Source of the DNA: Sphingobacterium alimentarium
GTDB taxonomy: Bacteria > Bacteroidota > Bacteroidia > Sphingobacteriales > Sphingobacteriaceae
Reading direction: 5' to 3'
DNA: 64,000 nucleotides
Assembly (NCBI RefSeq): GCF_004342685.1
Contig: NZ_SMBZ01000005.1
Location: forward strand, 37,282-101,281
Shown: in pieces, positions 1-8,772 of the stretch
Layout of the letters: every line of letters begins with the position of its first letter
How positions within the stretch are numbered: position 1 is the first letter of the stretch
Notes under the pieces: generated by a model
Databases searched by the model: none
What the model saw: only the letters and a program-made list of their open reading frames with translations
What the model was told of the DNA's origin: nothing
Program-made: the position numbers and the translations under genes

Positions 1-1197
1 GATAATTTTTCCAACCCCTGCATGATTACCCAAAACATTATAATATTCCTTGATGTAGATAATAACGGTTCCTAAAACAATCAGGATGCCCGTGGTTAGT
101 AAATTTATTTTATTGCTCAAGGTCAAAATCCATGGACGGTAGTTGTTCTTCTTTTCTACAAACCAAAGAATATATCTTGCTATCAGATGTTTTATATATC
201 TTACGGAATTTATCACGATTGGAAACCCTAATCCACCGAATACAAATATCACAACAATAATAAACTGTAGAGGATAATTATAGACATAACTTGTTTCCAT
301 CATTCCATTGGGCAAGGTTGAAAATCCTGCATTGCAGAAAGCGGAAATAGAATGAAAAACGGAAAAATATATTCTTTCCGAAAAGGATGGAATTAGGGCT
401 TTATCTAAATTGAAGAAAATGAGTACTGCTCCAATAAATTCTATCAAAAAAGTAATGGTCAAAATCCTTTTTACAGTTGTAAAAACCTCGCCAATCTTCT
501 CAGAATTAGTCATATCACTTAATGCCAACTGGTTTTCGTAGGTTGATCCACCTTTAAAGAAATAACTAAAGTAGCTCGCAAAGGTTAGAATACCCAAACC
601 ACCTGCTTGTATCAATAGCATGATTAATGTTTGACCAAGTGGAGTGAAAAAACTGCTCGTATCCACCACGATTAGCCCTGTTACACACACCGCACTGGTA
701 GAAGTGAATAAGGCATCTACAAAATTTATCCCTCCATAAGTTGCTTTAGGAAGCATTAATAATAAAGCACCTATGACGATTAATCCCATAAAGCTGATGA
801 TAAATAACTGAGCAGGATTCAGTAAAGAACGCTTATAGCTTAACCGTGGGCGGGTAAATTCTCGAATCAGTTTTAATATAACAGCCCATCTTATCCAGTG
901 AGTTATCTCTGATATTCCCTCATTTGATAATTGTTTGTACAAACAATAAAGCACAAACAAAACACTCAGCCCGTCAAAAATAAAAACACTTAATATGAAC
1001 TCTTTACGATGATAGTAGTATTTCAGGACGGTATAAAAAATACCAATGATCAATACAAACAGATATAATGAGATGATGCCTAATTGTAAGGCTGGATTGA
1101 GTACAAAACCGTAATCAGCTATAAGTGCTGTAAGTGCTACCAGGTGCAATACAACAATGAGTTGTTGAATCCATTTGGCATATAAAAACTCTTTCAT
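1..1197 (-). CDS. TrkH/KtrB-family potassium channel subunit (3' end cut by window edge)
   Basis: Membrane subunit that moves K+ through the inner membrane, normally gated by a cytoplasmic TrkA/KtrA ring. The visible ~399 residues start at the ATG at 1197 and contain several hydrophobic segments, an unusually long N-terminal membrane region (about 140 residues before the first pore repeat), the pore motif TSTSAVCVTGL near residues 165-175, a second pore loop with AFCNAGF and a third with GGLGFP. The protein runs off the left edge, so its end and any adjacent TrkA gene are unseen. It lies 26 bp downstream of nhaA on the same strand, so the two are probably co-transcribed as an ion-homeostasis unit. 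Confidence 0.85.
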   Translation of the reverse strand, partial: MKEFLYAKWIQQLIVVLHLVALTALIADYGFVLNPALQLGIISLYLFVLIIGIFYTVLKYYYHRKEFILSVFIFDGLSVLFVLYCLYKQLSNEGISEITHWIRWAVILKLIREFTRPRLSYKRSLLNPAQLFIISFMGLIVIGALLLMLPKATYGGINFVDALFTSTSAVCVTGLIVVDTSSFFTPLGQTLIMLLIQAGGLGILTFASYFSYFFKGGSTYENQLALSDMTNSEKIGEVFTTVKRILTITFLIEFIGAVLIFFNLDKALIPSFSERIYFSVFHSISAFCNAGFSTLPNGMMETSYVYNYPLQFIIVVIFVFGGLGFPIVINSVRYIKHLIARYILWFVEKKNNYRPWILTLSNKINLLTTGILIVLGTVIIYIKEYYNVLGNHAGVGKII

Positions 1198-1223
1198 TTA
1201 TGTTCTGTCCAGACTATAAGTTA

Positions 1224-2546
1224 TTATTTGCTTTGCTTGCTCAAAACATAATACCCCAACACACCTCCGATAATAGATGCTGCAAAAATTCCTATTTTGG
1301 CCTGTGTCATATATTCTTCATGCGAAAAAGCTAATGAAGTCACAAATAATGACATGGTAAATCCAATAGAAGCAAGCAAACCTAAACCAAACAAATTTCT
1401 TAGATTCATTCCTTCGGGGAAAGGAGCTACTTTCAATTTCACCAACAGCCATGTAAAACCGACCACGCCAACCACTTTCCCTACCAACAAACCTAAAGCA
1501 ACTCCCAAAGCCACATTGGTACTAAACAAATGCTCCATATCTATAGCCAATGAAACACCTGCATTTGCCAGTGCAAATACCGGAATAATAATAAATGTAA
1601 CCATCGGGTGCATGGCATGTTCCAATCTTTGAAGTGGCGGAGTCGCCGCTACCGTACTGTTTTGGATTTCTTCGAGAACATGCAACTGTTCATTTGTCAA
1701 CGTAGGCTTGCTATTGTCAGGATCTATTCCTTTAAACTTATCCAACAAACGTTGAATATTATTACTGAATATTTTTTCATTGATTTTTACATCCGCCGGA
1801 ATAGTAAATGCCGCCAAAACCGCTGCAATCGTGGCATGTACACCAGATAACAAAAATGTAGTCCAAACACCACCAATACCTAAAATAGCGTAGAACAAAA
1901 TACTCCTCACTCCCATTTTATTACCGATGTACATTGTCAACAGTACTAACGCCCCAATAACGAGATGGAACATAGAGATATCTGAAGTATAGAAAAAAGC
2001 AATGACCAGCACGGCTCCCAAATCATCAACGATAGCCAAAGCGGTCAAAAAAACTTTTAGGGTCAGTGGAATTCTGCTGCCTAATAAGTAAAGTACCCCC
2101 AAAGCAAAAGCAATATCGGTCGCCATAGGGATTCCCCAGCCACTGTGCACTTCTCCGCTTGGGTTTAAAAACAGATATATTGCAGCAGGTACTGCCATTC
2201 CACCAAATGCAGCAGCAATAGGCAACAATGCTTTACGTGGATTCGATAACTCGCCCCCAACAATCTCTCTTTTTAGTTCCAAGCCGACCACAAAGAAAAA
2301 TATAGCCATCAGACCATCATTGATCCAGTGATGCAGGTTATACTCAAAATAAGTATTTCCGTCTAACTGAAAACCAAACCTGTGTTCGAGAATATGGTGA
2401 TATTCTTCTGCTAAAGGTGAGTTTGCTAATATCAAAGCAATGACTACACTAATACCTAATACGATTCCACCTGCTTTTTCATTCTTAATAAAGCTCTGTA
2501 TAGGCGATACAATTTTTTCAATAGGCGTTCTTTTTACTTTATTCAT
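1224..2546 (-). CDS. nhaA: Na+/H+ antiporter NhaA
   Basis: Inner-membrane antiporter that exports Na+ in exchange for H+, giving salt and alkaline tolerance. The 440-residue protein has about a dozen hydrophobic segments, the ATDIAFALGVL motif near residue 143 and the LAIVDDLGAV motif near 170, which contains the paired aspartates that bind Na+/H+. It is longer than the E. coli protein (388 residues) because of a hydrophilic insert near residues 255-310, a form common in Bacteroidota. It precedes the Trk-type gene on the same strand and is divergent from the kdp microprotein operon. An upstream TATTTTTG box and a 9-bp stem hairpin lie in its leader. Confidence 0.93.
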   Translation of the reverse strand: MNKVKRTPIEKIVSPIQSFIKNEKAGGIVLGISVVIALILANSPLAEEYHHILEHRFGFQLDGNTYFEYNLHHWINDGLMAIFFFVVGLELKREIVGGELSNPRKALLPIAAAFGGMAVPAAIYLFLNPSGEVHSGWGIPMATDIAFALGVLYLLGSRIPLTLKVFLTALAIVDDLGAVLVIAFFYTSDISMFHLVIGALVLLTMYIGNKMGVRSILFYAILGIGGVWTTFLLSGVHATIAAVLAAFTIPADVKINEKIFSNNIQRLLDKFKGIDPDNSKPTLTNEQLHVLEEIQNSTVAATPPLQRLEHAMHPMVTFIIIPVFALANAGVSLAIDMEHLFSTNVALGVALGLLVGKVVGVVGFTWLLVKLKVAPFPEGMNLRNLFGLGLLASIGFTMSLFVTSLAFSHEEYMTQAKIGIFAASIIGGVLGYYVLSKQSK

Positions 2547-2576
2547 CTTTTATGATTACCCCTCTATTTTATGCTG

Positions 2577-2602
2577 AAAATGACTTAGAAACCAGTCATT
2601 TT
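2577..2602 (-). promoter_or_regulatory. Hairpin in the nhaA leader
   Basis: AAAATGACT and its complement AGTCATTTT form a perfect 9-bp stem with an 8-nt loop, 31 bp upstream of the nhaA start. There is no following T-run in the nhaA direction, so it is not a terminator. A role in nhaA translation or RNA stability is only a guess. Confidence 0.4.
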
Positions 2603-2618
2603 TCGATTATGTAAAGTA

Positions 2619-2626
2619 CAAAAATA
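2619..2626 (-). promoter_or_regulatory. Possible -7 box for nhaA
   Basis: Read on the minus strand the sequence is TATTTTTG, matching the Bacteroidota TAnnTTTG -7 consensus, about 75 bp upstream of the nhaA ATG. No convincing -33 TTG at the usual spacing was found. Confidence 0.35.
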
Positions 2627-2691
2627 TAAAATTCAAAACGATTCTCCTTACTAATCAAGGCAATATCGCTCAGCCTAGACTGGATACCTTT

Positions 2692-2746
2692 TATCATAAA
2701 TTGACACGGTAGTATCATTATGAGAATGACCCTATCATTATGAGAA
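2692..2746. promoter_or_regulatory. Three helically phased direct repeats, probable operator
   Basis: TATCATTATGAGAA occurs at 2713 and again, identically, at 2733. A partial copy, TATCATAA, begins at 2692. The 21- and 20-bp periods (two helical turns) put all three on one DNA face, as expected for a response-regulator or enhancer site. They lie between the divergent nhaA and kdp microprotein operons, 120-170 bp before the first kdp-side ORF. The binding protein is unknown. Confidence 0.55.
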
Positions 2747-2835
2747 GGTTTTTCGTGAGAAAGAATTAAAAGAAATCAAATAATAACCTCATTTACAGTA
2801 TCTTAACTCAAGTGGGTTTTCACTGGAATAAATTT

Positions 2836-2851
2836 TGGCACAGGGTATACA
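2836..2851 (+). promoter_or_regulatory. Sigma-54-like promoter, weak -12 element
   Basis: TGGCAC matches the -24 half of a sigma-54 promoter exactly, but at the right spacing the -12 half is ATAC rather than TTGC. Initiation here would begin only a few bases before the ATG at 2865. The phased repeats 90-145 bp upstream would fit an enhancer site. Plausible, not proven. Confidence 0.3.
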
Positions 2852-2864
2852 AAAGAAATTAAAA

Positions 2865-3008
2865 ATGAGGAAAAGAAATGTCAAATGGAAACAGCAGAAA
2901 GAACCGCCTTCGTTTCCAAAATGGCTAAAATCATACCACTTATTGCTTTTCGCATTTATTGTGGTTATGATTTTTGGAGCAATTATGAAGCACATTAGTA
3001 CCACTTAA
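2865..3008 (+). CDS. 47-residue single-pass membrane protein, first ORF of the kdp operon
   Basis: Hypothetical microprotein. A basic, tryptophan- and proline-containing N-terminus (residues 1-25, starting MRKRNVKWKQQKEPP) is followed by one hydrophobic helix (about 26-42) and a short polar tail, predicting an inner-membrane protein with its N-terminus in the cytoplasm. It ends 12 bp before the next microprotein and reads in the same direction as kdpFABC, so it is probably part of that transcript. No family was recognised. Confidence 0.5.
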   Translation: MRKRNVKWKQQKEPPSFPKWLKSYHLLLFAFIVVMIFGAIMKHISTT

Positions 3009-3020
3009 AAATAAATAAAA

Positions 3021-3104
3021 ATGATAACAATAGTTTTAGTACTCGCAGGTTTAGCCTGCTTCGGTCTGTTCATTAAGTCAATTGACTTCTTTGAGAAAAT
3101 CTAA
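3021..3104 (+). CDS. 27-residue KdpF-like membrane peptide
   Basis: MITIVLVLAGLACFGLFIKS begins a peptide that is almost entirely one transmembrane helix with a short polar tail ending FFEKI. Its size and layout resemble KdpF, the small lipid-like subunit that stabilises KdpABC, but the better KdpF match lies at 4151. It sits 6 bp before the first small soluble ORF. The real KdpF is also immediately adjacent to a small soluble ORF, which suggests a repeated gene pairing. Function inferred from position only. Confidence 0.5.
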   Translation: MITIVLVLAGLACFGLFIKSIDFFEKI

Positions 3105-3110
3105 AATAAA

Positions 3111-3470
3111 ATGAAAACAAAAATCATAAATACGATACAACAATGGGCTCCTGAAGCCGCAAGACTCATTCCTGATTTGGATACTTTGGACGATTCTATT
3201 GCAGACTATCTGCTACTGCATAAACTGGCAGAAGTTTGTTCACAAAAAATAGGTTCTGGATTAGAAGATGAATTAGAGCGTGTTCAAGAGATAGCCAAAG
3301 TTATAAATCTTTTGTATCAAGGAGGAAATCAATACACGCGGAATGCCATTGAAAATGAGTTTCTGACAGCGCTATCTTTTGAAGAAAGCCCAGGAAGCCT
3401 AAAAAAACATATGGATTTATTTCCGATCGAATTACGGAAAGGGTATATCAAAACCATTTTAGAAAACTAA
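3111..3470 (+). CDS. Small helical protein of the kdp operon, copy 1
   Basis: 119 residues, soluble, mostly helical, with no signal peptide or membrane segment. Its C-terminal half (a GNQYTRNAIENEFL segment, then LFPIELRKGYIKTILEN) aligns by eye with the 127-residue protein at 3771 (GNEYVQYIIENLFV, then LIPNNLKHVYQLQN), so the two are paralogues. It may belong to the DUF7674-type family, but that name comes from memory and is uncertain. The setting among kdp-associated membrane peptides suggests a regulatory or assembly role in K+ uptake, which is inference. Confidence 0.7.
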   Translation: MKTKIINTIQQWAPEAARLIPDLDTLDDSIADYLLLHKLAEVCSQKIGSGLEDELERVQEIAKVINLLYQGGNQYTRNAIENEFLTALSFEESPGSLKKHMDLFPIELRKGYIKTILEN

Positions 3471-3477
3471 TTAAGTA

Positions 3478-3645
3478 ATGAAAGTTTTAAAAGAAAAAAC
3501 ACATTGGTCGGCTAAAATAAAAAAAGCAGTATTAGCAATTTTATTGTTTGTCCTGTTTGCCGTATGCGTAAAGCTTGGCGGATTCGCAGGTCTTTTGATC
3601 GGCTTTGTATTTTTCTTTTTATTCTTTCAATTAATAAGCAGATGA
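3478..3645 (+). CDS. 55-residue membrane microprotein
   Basis: A lysine-rich N-terminus (MKVLKEKTHWSAKIKK) is followed by about 35 strongly hydrophobic residues, enough for one long or two short membrane helices, with AGLLIGFVFFFLFF near the end. It starts 7 bp after the preceding gene, and its stop overlaps the next ATG in an ATGA junction, suggesting translational coupling. No family recognised. Confidence 0.6.
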   Translation: MKVLKEKTHWSAKIKKAVLAILLFVLFAVCVKLGGFAGLLIGFVFFFLFFQLISR

Positions 3646-3752
3646 AAAAAGAACGAAAATCAAATAGGGAAATAGTTACGGATATATTGGCAAAAGTACT
3701 TTTAGCTTTTATTGTCTTCTGTATTTTCTATGCGATGTTCTCCAGTAAATAA
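3642..3752 (+). CDS. 36-residue single-pass membrane microprotein
   Basis: The ATG at 3642 is chosen because it overlaps the upstream stop as ATGA and gives a charged start (MKKERKSNREIVTD) followed by one hydrophobic helix (LLAFIVFCIFYAMF). A longer reading from further upstream would overlap the preceding gene by about 80 bp and is less likely. Charge distribution predicts a cytoplasmic N-terminus. Its pairing with the 55-residue protein is mirrored by the two 37-residue proteins after kdpF. Confidence 0.6.
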   Translation: MKKERKSNREIVTDILAKVLLAFIVFCIFYAMFSSK

Positions 3753-3770
3753 AAAGAAGTTTTTAAATCA

Positions 3771-4154
3771 ATGAACGAAATAAATGAAAACACAGCCAGT
3801 ACTTATCTGGCACATCACTACGGTGAAATTAAAGAAGAAATCAATGAACTATCCATGCGAAAAAATTTTGCAGGAATATTTCAGGCAATCGTCAACCACA
3901 TCAATCTCTTGCTTTCCAAAGGACAGATAGAGAAAATTGGGGTAAAGATTAAGTTCATCGGTTGGCTTCATAAAAGAGGAAATGAGTATGTACAATACAT
4001 CATTGAAAATTTGTTTGTGCGCTCTTTTGAAGGAATGAAAAGACGTTGCACTACAGAACAATGGATTTATATGTACCAGCTCATTCCCAATAACCTGAAG
4101 CATGTTTATCAGCTTCAGAACACAAATTATTTAACACAAAAAACAAGTCTATGA
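3771..4154 (+). CDS. Small helical protein of the kdp operon, copy 2
   Basis: 127 residues, soluble and helical, paralogous to the 119-residue protein at 3111 through the shared GNxY/xIEN segment and a hydrophobic C-terminal helix. Its stop overlaps the kdpF ATG as ATGA, so the two are very likely translated as a coupled pair. A DUF7674-type assignment is possible but unsure. The direct junction with kdpF is the strongest reason to link this family to the Kdp pump. Confidence 0.75.
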   Translation: MNEINENTASTYLAHHYGEIKEEINELSMRKNFAGIFQAIVNHINLLLSKGQIEKIGVKIKFIGWLHKRGNEYVQYIIENLFVRSFEGMKRRCTTEQWIYMYQLIPNNLKHVYQLQNTNYLTQKTSL

Positions 4155-4228
4155 CAGCATTATTCATAGTAGCCATAGGTGTATTTGTCTATATATGCTA
4201 CGTATTGCTCAAACCAGAAAAATTTTAA
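4151..4228 (+). CDS. kdpF: Potassium-transporting ATPase subunit KdpF
   Basis: 25 residues: one hydrophobic helix beginning MTALFIVAIGVFVYI and ending in the characteristic LLKPEKF. This matches KdpF, the single-helix peptide that binds KdpA and stabilises the KdpFABC complex. It is translationally coupled to the upstream small protein by ATGA. Two further membrane microproteins separate it from kdpA, which is unusual because kdpF normally abuts kdpA. Confidence 0.88.
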   Translation: MTALFIVAIGVFVYICYVLLKPEKF

Positions 4229-4241
4229 AACGCTTCAGCAG

Positions 4242-4355
4242 ATGAAGAAAGATACAAAAGGAAAAATCAAGGAATGGGTATCCATCATATTCTGGATACT
4301 GTTCTTCATTTCGATCATTTATCTGGCTTTTCTAAAAATTCAAATATTGCTATGA
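4242..4355 (+). CDS. 37-residue single-pass membrane microprotein
   Basis: Lysine-rich start (MKKDTKGKIKEWV), then one hydrophobic helix (SIIFWILFFISIIYLAFL) and a short tail. Its stop overlaps the next ATG as ATGA. The layout parallels the microprotein at 3642. No family recognised; it lies between kdpF and kdpA. Confidence 0.6.
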   Translation: MKKDTKGKIKEWVSIIFWILFFISIIYLAFLKIQILL

Positions 4356-4465
4356 AAAAGATACTTACTGAAATGAAAGATGTAGCCCGAATTGCTTTGA
4401 TATTCCTGATTGTATTAGCATTGGTCAGGCTGTTCGGATGGATGTTTAAAACCATATTTAATTAA
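4352..4465 (+). CDS. 37-residue single-pass membrane microprotein
   Basis: Starts at the ATGA overlap with the previous ORF. MKKILTEMKDVAR is followed by one helix (IALIFLIVLALVRLFGW) and a basic tail. It ends 5 bp before kdpA, so it is surely in the same transcript. A longer upstream start would read through the preceding microprotein in another frame and is rejected. Confidence 0.6.
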   Translation: MKKILTEMKDVARIALIFLIVLALVRLFGWMFKTIFN

Positions 4466-4470
4466 TAAAA

Positions 4471-6159
4471 ATGAATACAGAAATTTTAGGAATAATCGTA
4501 ATGTTTACCCTGTCGATATTGCTTGCAATACCCTACGGTAAATACATTGCAAAAGTCTATGGCGGTGAAAAAACGCTGCTCGATCCGATTTTTAATCCGA
4601 TAGAGCGAATCTTTTACAAAATAAGCGGTATCAATCCGCAAACAGAAATGAACTGGAAACAACAAATGGTCGCATTGATTACCATTAATATGGTCTGGTT
4701 CCTGTTGGGAATGGTTGTTTTGATGAATCAGGATAACCTTCCGTTAAACCCCGATAAAAATCCGAGTATGTCAGCAGACCTGGCATTTAATACCGTGATA
4801 TCATTTGTGGTAAACTGTAATCTGCAACACTATTCCGGGGAATCAGGATTAAGTTATCTTGGACAATACTGGTTAATGTTCTTACAGTTTGTAAGTGCGG
4901 GAACTGGTATGGCTGCTGCTGTAGTGTTATTTAGAGCATTCAGAGACAAATCATCTGAAACCTTGGGTAATTTTTACAACACCTTTGTAAAATCTTGTAC
5001 ACGTATTTTATTACCTGTATCATTTGTAATTGCCATCATTCTTGCATTTGAAGGTACCCCGATGACTTTTGAAGGTAAAGACGCTATTACCACTTTACAA
5101 GGTGATTCTGTGGAAGTATCAAGAGGACCCGCAGCGGCATTTGTGCCTATTAAACACGTAGGAACCAACGGAGGTGGATTCTTTGGAGTGAATTCTGCCC
5201 ATCCGTTTGAAAATCCATCCTACCTATCCAATATGGTCGAAATGGTGGCTCAGCTGATCGTACCATTAGCGATGATCTTTGCCTTTGGCTATTTTATCAG
5301 AAGAAGAAAATTATCGTGGATGATATTCGGTGTAATGACAGTAGGTTTTTTAATGCTGACCATTCCAAATATCAACATGGAAATGAACGGAAATCCTGCT
5401 ATTGCAGCTATGGGAATTGATAATTCTCTTGGAGCAATGGAAGGAAAGGAAATTCGATTAGGAGCACCTGCATCTGGCTTTTGGAGCATTGTCACCACTG
5501 TAATCTCTACTGGATCAGTAAACTCTATGCACGATAGCTCAATGGCATTGTCAGGCATGAATGAGCTATTGGCAATGATGATCAATGCGTTTTATGGAGG
5601 AGTCGGTGTAGGAATACTTAACTTCTTTATTTTCATCATTCTTGCTGTATTTATCAGTGGATTGATGGTAGGAAGAACACCTGAATTCTTAGGTAAAAAA
5701 GTGGAGGCAAGAGAAATGAAAATAGCGATGATTATTGCCTTGCTTCATCCTTTCCTAATATTAGTAGGAACAGCATTAGCCGCTGCATCACCACAATATA
5801 CTATGGACTCTCTAAATAACCCTGCATTTCACGGATTGAGTGAAATGCTTTACGAATACACCTCATCATCTGCCAACAACGGTAGTGGATTTGAAGGATT
5901 GGGCGATAATACACCTTGGTGGAATATCAGCACCGGATTTGTGCTTATCCTTTCACGATTCCTACCGATCATAGGTCCTGTAGCAATTGCAGGCTTGTTA
6001 GCCCAAAAGAAATATGTACCAGAGGGAGACGGAACCCTAAAAACCGATACGGCAACTTTCGGACTGATGGTATTCGCTGTAATCGCCATCGTAGCTGCTT
6101 TGGCATTCTTCCCGGTATTGGCTTTAGGACCTATTGCAGAGTACTTTTCACTTTATTAA
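4471..6159 (+). CDS. kdpA: Potassium-transporting ATPase subunit KdpA
   Basis: Channel-like subunit of the high-affinity KdpFABC pump; it selects K+ and passes it to KdpB. At 562 residues it is of normal length, with about ten membrane helices and the four pore repeats of the KdpA family, seen for example at GTNGGGFFGVNSAHPFENP (about residues 230-250) and in the STGSVNSMHDS region near 350. It is followed by kdpB after 20 bp. High-affinity Kdp systems are normally induced by K+ shortage. Confidence 0.97.
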   Translation: MNTEILGIIVMFTLSILLAIPYGKYIAKVYGGEKTLLDPIFNPIERIFYKISGINPQTEMNWKQQMVALITINMVWFLLGMVVLMNQDNLPLNPDKNPSMSADLAFNTVISFVVNCNLQHYSGESGLSYLGQYWLMFLQFVSAGTGMAAAVVLFRAFRDKSSETLGNFYNTFVKSCTRILLPVSFVIAIILAFEGTPMTFEGKDAITTLQGDSVEVSRGPAAAFVPIKHVGTNGGGFFGVNSAHPFENPSYLSNMVEMVAQLIVPLAMIFAFGYFIRRRKLSWMIFGVMTVGFLMLTIPNINMEMNGNPAIAAMGIDNSLGAMEGKEIRLGAPASGFWSIVTTVISTGSVNSMHDSSMALSGMNELLAMMINAFYGGVGVGILNFFIFIILAVFISGLMVGRTPEFLGKKVEAREMKIAMIIALLHPFLILVGTALAAASPQYTMDSLNNPAFHGLSEMLYEYTSSSANNGSGFEGLGDNTPWWNISTGFVLILSRFLPIIGPVAIAGLLAQKKYVPEGDGTLKTDTATFGLMVFAVIAIVAALAFFPVLALGPIAEYFSLY

Positions 6160-6179
6160 ACTGATTAAAGAATTTAGAA

Positions 6180-8189
6180 ATGAACAATAATACATCATTG
6201 TTTCAAAAAGATATGGTTCAGGAAGCACTGAAACAATCTTTTGTGAAACTCAATCCGAAAACCATGTTCCGTAATCCGGTTATGTTTACCGTTTGGATCG
6301 GTACTTTGGTTATGCTGGTCGTGAGTTTATGGACGTTGGCAGGAGCTCAGGAACAGGGAAGTTTTGGCTATAATTTTACCGTCTTTATCATCCTTTTGCT
6401 TACCCTGTTATTTGCGAATTTTGCAGAGGCAATTGCTGAAGCAAGAGGTAAAGCACAAGCAGATAGTTTGCGTAAGACAAGAGAGGAAACTCCTGCAAGA
6501 TTAAAAAATGGGAAAATGATCTCCTCTGCTCAATTACAAAAAGGTGATGTTTTCATCTGTGAAGCTGGCGACGTCATTCCTTCTGATGGGGAAATTATTG
6601 AAGGCTTAGCGACCATCGATGAAAGTGCAATTACCGGAGAATCTGCTCCTGTGATTCGTGAAGCAGGTGGTGACAAAAGTTCTGTTACCGGTGGTACCAA
6701 AGTTTTGTCCGATAAAATCGTGGTGCAGGTAACAACGCAACCGGGCGAAAGTTTTCTAGATAAAATGATTGCCTTGGTAGAAGGTGCTGCCCGACAAAAA
6801 ACACCTAATGAAATCGCTTTAACGATTTTGTTGGCAGGATTTACACTTGTGTTTATCATTGTCTGTGTCACACTCAAACCATTTGCCGATTATGCAAATG
6901 TTGGGATTACCATTGCTTCTTTTATCTCTTTATTTGTATGTCTTATTCCGACTACCATTGGTGGATTGTTGTCTGCAATCGGTATTGCAGGGATGGACAG
7001 AGCATTGAGAGCCAATGTGATTACAAAAAGTGGGAAAGCAGTAGAAACCGCAGGTGATATCGATGTGTTGCTGTTGGATAAAACCGGTACGATTACTATT
7101 GGTAACCGTAAAGCCACCCATTTTCACCCTGCTAATGGCATTGACGAGAAAAAACTTATAAAAGCAGCTGTACTAAGTTCCATGGCTGATGAAACTCCCG
7201 AAGGAAAATCTATCATTGAATTAGCAGGAATCAATCCGTTAAGTTATGAAGTTAGAAATCCTCAATTCATCAAGTTTACAGCTGAAACAAGAAGTTCAGG
7301 AATTGATTATGAAAATACACGTATTCGAAAAGGTGCAACCGATGCAATAAAAAATCTGGTTACAAAAGCAGGTAATAATTTCCCAAAAGAGATTGAAGAA
7401 AGAGTGAAAGCCATATCCTCTAATGGAGGTACGCCGTTGGTCGTATCAGAAAACGAAATTGCATTGGGAGTAATTGAGCTACAGGACATCATCAAACCGG
7501 GTATTCAGGAACGTTTCGAACGTCTGCGTAAAATGGGTATCAAAACCGTCATGGTAACGGGTGACAATCCTTTGACTGCTAAATTTATAGCTGAAAAAGC
7601 AGGTGTAGACGATTTCATCGCGGAGGCTAAACCCGAAGACAAGATGAACTACATTAAAAAAGAACAGTCAGAAGGTCGCTTGGTCGCTATGATGGGTGAT
7701 GGAACAAATGATGCACCAGCCTTAGCACAGGCTGATGTAGGTGTAGCAATGAACTCTGGTACACAGGCTGCAAAAGAAGCGGGAAACATGGTCGATCTGG
7801 ATAATGACCCGACTAAACTGATTGAAGTAGTAGAAATCGGAAAACAATTACTGATGACCCGTGGTACATTGACCACTTTCAGTATTGCAAATGATGTGGC
7901 CAAGTATTTCGCTATCATCCCTGCACTGTTTATCACAGCGATTCCTGCATTGCAAGGACTGAATATTATGAATTTACACAGTCCGGAAAGTGCAATACTA
8001 TCAGCTGTAATTTTCAACGCAATCATCATTCCAATGTTGATACCATTAGCATTGAAAGGTGTAGCTTACAAACCTATTGGAGCAAGTGCATTACTTCGAA
8101 GAAACCTGTTTATTTATGGTTTAGGCGGTGTACTGATACCTTTTGTAGGAATCAAGCTGATTGATATGCTTATATCAATTTTCTTTTAA
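6180..8189 (+). CDS. kdpB: Potassium-transporting ATPase ATP-binding subunit KdpB
   Basis: P-type ATPase that powers K+ import. The 669-residue protein carries the phosphorylation motif DKTGTIT near residue 300, the actuator TGES motif (ITGESAP near 150), [16 protein letters not shown] near 505 and the KdpB membrane helices. All catalytic motifs are intact. It forms an operon with kdpA (20 bp upstream) and kdpC (22 bp downstream). Confidence 0.98.
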   Translation: MNNNTSLFQKDMVQEALKQSFVKLNPKTMFRNPVMFTVWIGTLVMLVVSLWTLAGAQEQGSFGYNFTVFIILLLTLLFANFAEAIAEARGKAQADSLRKTREETPARLKNGKMISSAQLQKGDVFICEAGDVIPSDGEIIEGLATIDESAITGESAPVIREAGGDKSSVTGGTKVLSDKIVVQVTTQPGESFLDKMIALVEGAARQKTPNEIALTILLAGFTLVFIIVCVTLKPFADYANVGITIASFISLFVCLIPTTIGGLLSAIGIAGMDRALRANVITKSGKAVETAGDIDVLLLDKTGTITIGNRKATHFHPANGIDEKKLIKAAVLSSMADETPEGKSIIELAGINPLSYEVRNPQFIKFTAETRSSGIDYENTRIRKGATDAIKNLVTKAGNNFPKEIEERVKAISSNGGTPLVVSENEIALGVIELQDIIKPGIQERFERLRKMGIKTVMVTGDNPLTAKFIAEKAGVDDFIAEAKPEDKMNYIKKEQSEGRLVAMMGDGTNDAPALAQADVGVAMNSGTQAAKEAGNMVDLDNDPTKLIEVVEIGKQLLMTRGTLTTFSIANDVAKYFAIIPALFITAIPALQGLNIMNLHSPESAILSAVIFNAIIIPMLIPLALKGVAYKPIGASALLRRNLFIYGLGGVLIPFVGIKLIDMLISIFF

Positions 8190-8211
8190 TCCTTTATAAA
8201 ATTTAGATAAA

Positions 8212-8772
8212 ATGAAAAAACATATTTTGCCCGCAATAAAATTGACTGCTGTTATGATCCTGTTTTTTACGGTCATTTACCCACTTGCAGTCTGGGGTAT
8301 CGCACAGTTTGCTCCTAATGCTGGAAAAGGAGAAATTATAGAGCACAACGGAAAGAAACATTATGTCAATATTGGTCAGTCTTTTACAGAAGACAACTAT
8401 TTCTGGCCAAGACCATCGGCCGTAGATTACAATGCTGCTGGTTCAGGAGGTAGTAACAAAGGTCCTTCTAATGAGGAATACTTGGCAGAAGTTCAGGCAC
8501 GAATTGATACTTTTTTAGTGCACAATCCCGGAGTTGATAAATCTGAAATACCTGTTGATTTGGTTACAGCCAGCGGAAGTGGACTGGATCCGAATTTTTC
8601 CGTTCAGGCCGCAAAGGTACAGGTAGCACGAATCGCTAAAATAAGGGGTATTGATGAGGTTAAATTGAATCAATTAATTGATGAACAAACCGAAAAACCT
8701 TTGTGGGGTATGTTTGGTCCCGAAAAAATCAATGTACTTAAATTAAATATCGCTCTGGATCAACTTAAATAA
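8212..8772 (+). CDS. kdpC: Potassium-transporting ATPase subunit KdpC
   Basis: 186 residues with one N-terminal membrane helix (about 10-32) and a periplasmic domain typical of KdpC: a DNYFWPRPSAVDYNA segment near residue 62 and the LVTASGSGLDPNFS motif near 120. KdpC stabilises the complex and aids nucleotide binding. It is the last pump subunit; a 182-bp gap then separates it from the porin gene. Confidence 0.97.
   Translation: MKKHILPAIKLTAVMILFFTVIYPLAVWGIAQFAPNAGKGEIIEHNGKKHYVNIGQSFTEDNYFWPRPSAVDYNAAGSGGSNKGPSNEEYLAEVQARIDTFLVHNPGVDKSEIPVDLVTASGSGLDPNFSVQAAKVQVARIAKIRGIDEVKLNQLIDEQTEKPLWGMFGPEKINVLKLNIALDQLK

Noticed and set aside
2713..2746. CRISPR-like repeat
   Set aside because: Only two full copies with a 6-bp gap, no spacers and no cas genes; a regulatory site fits better.
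2836..2851. Firm sigma-54 promoter for the kdp operon
   Set aside because: The -12 half does not match, and the start codon lies only 13 bases later; kept as a weak candidate only.
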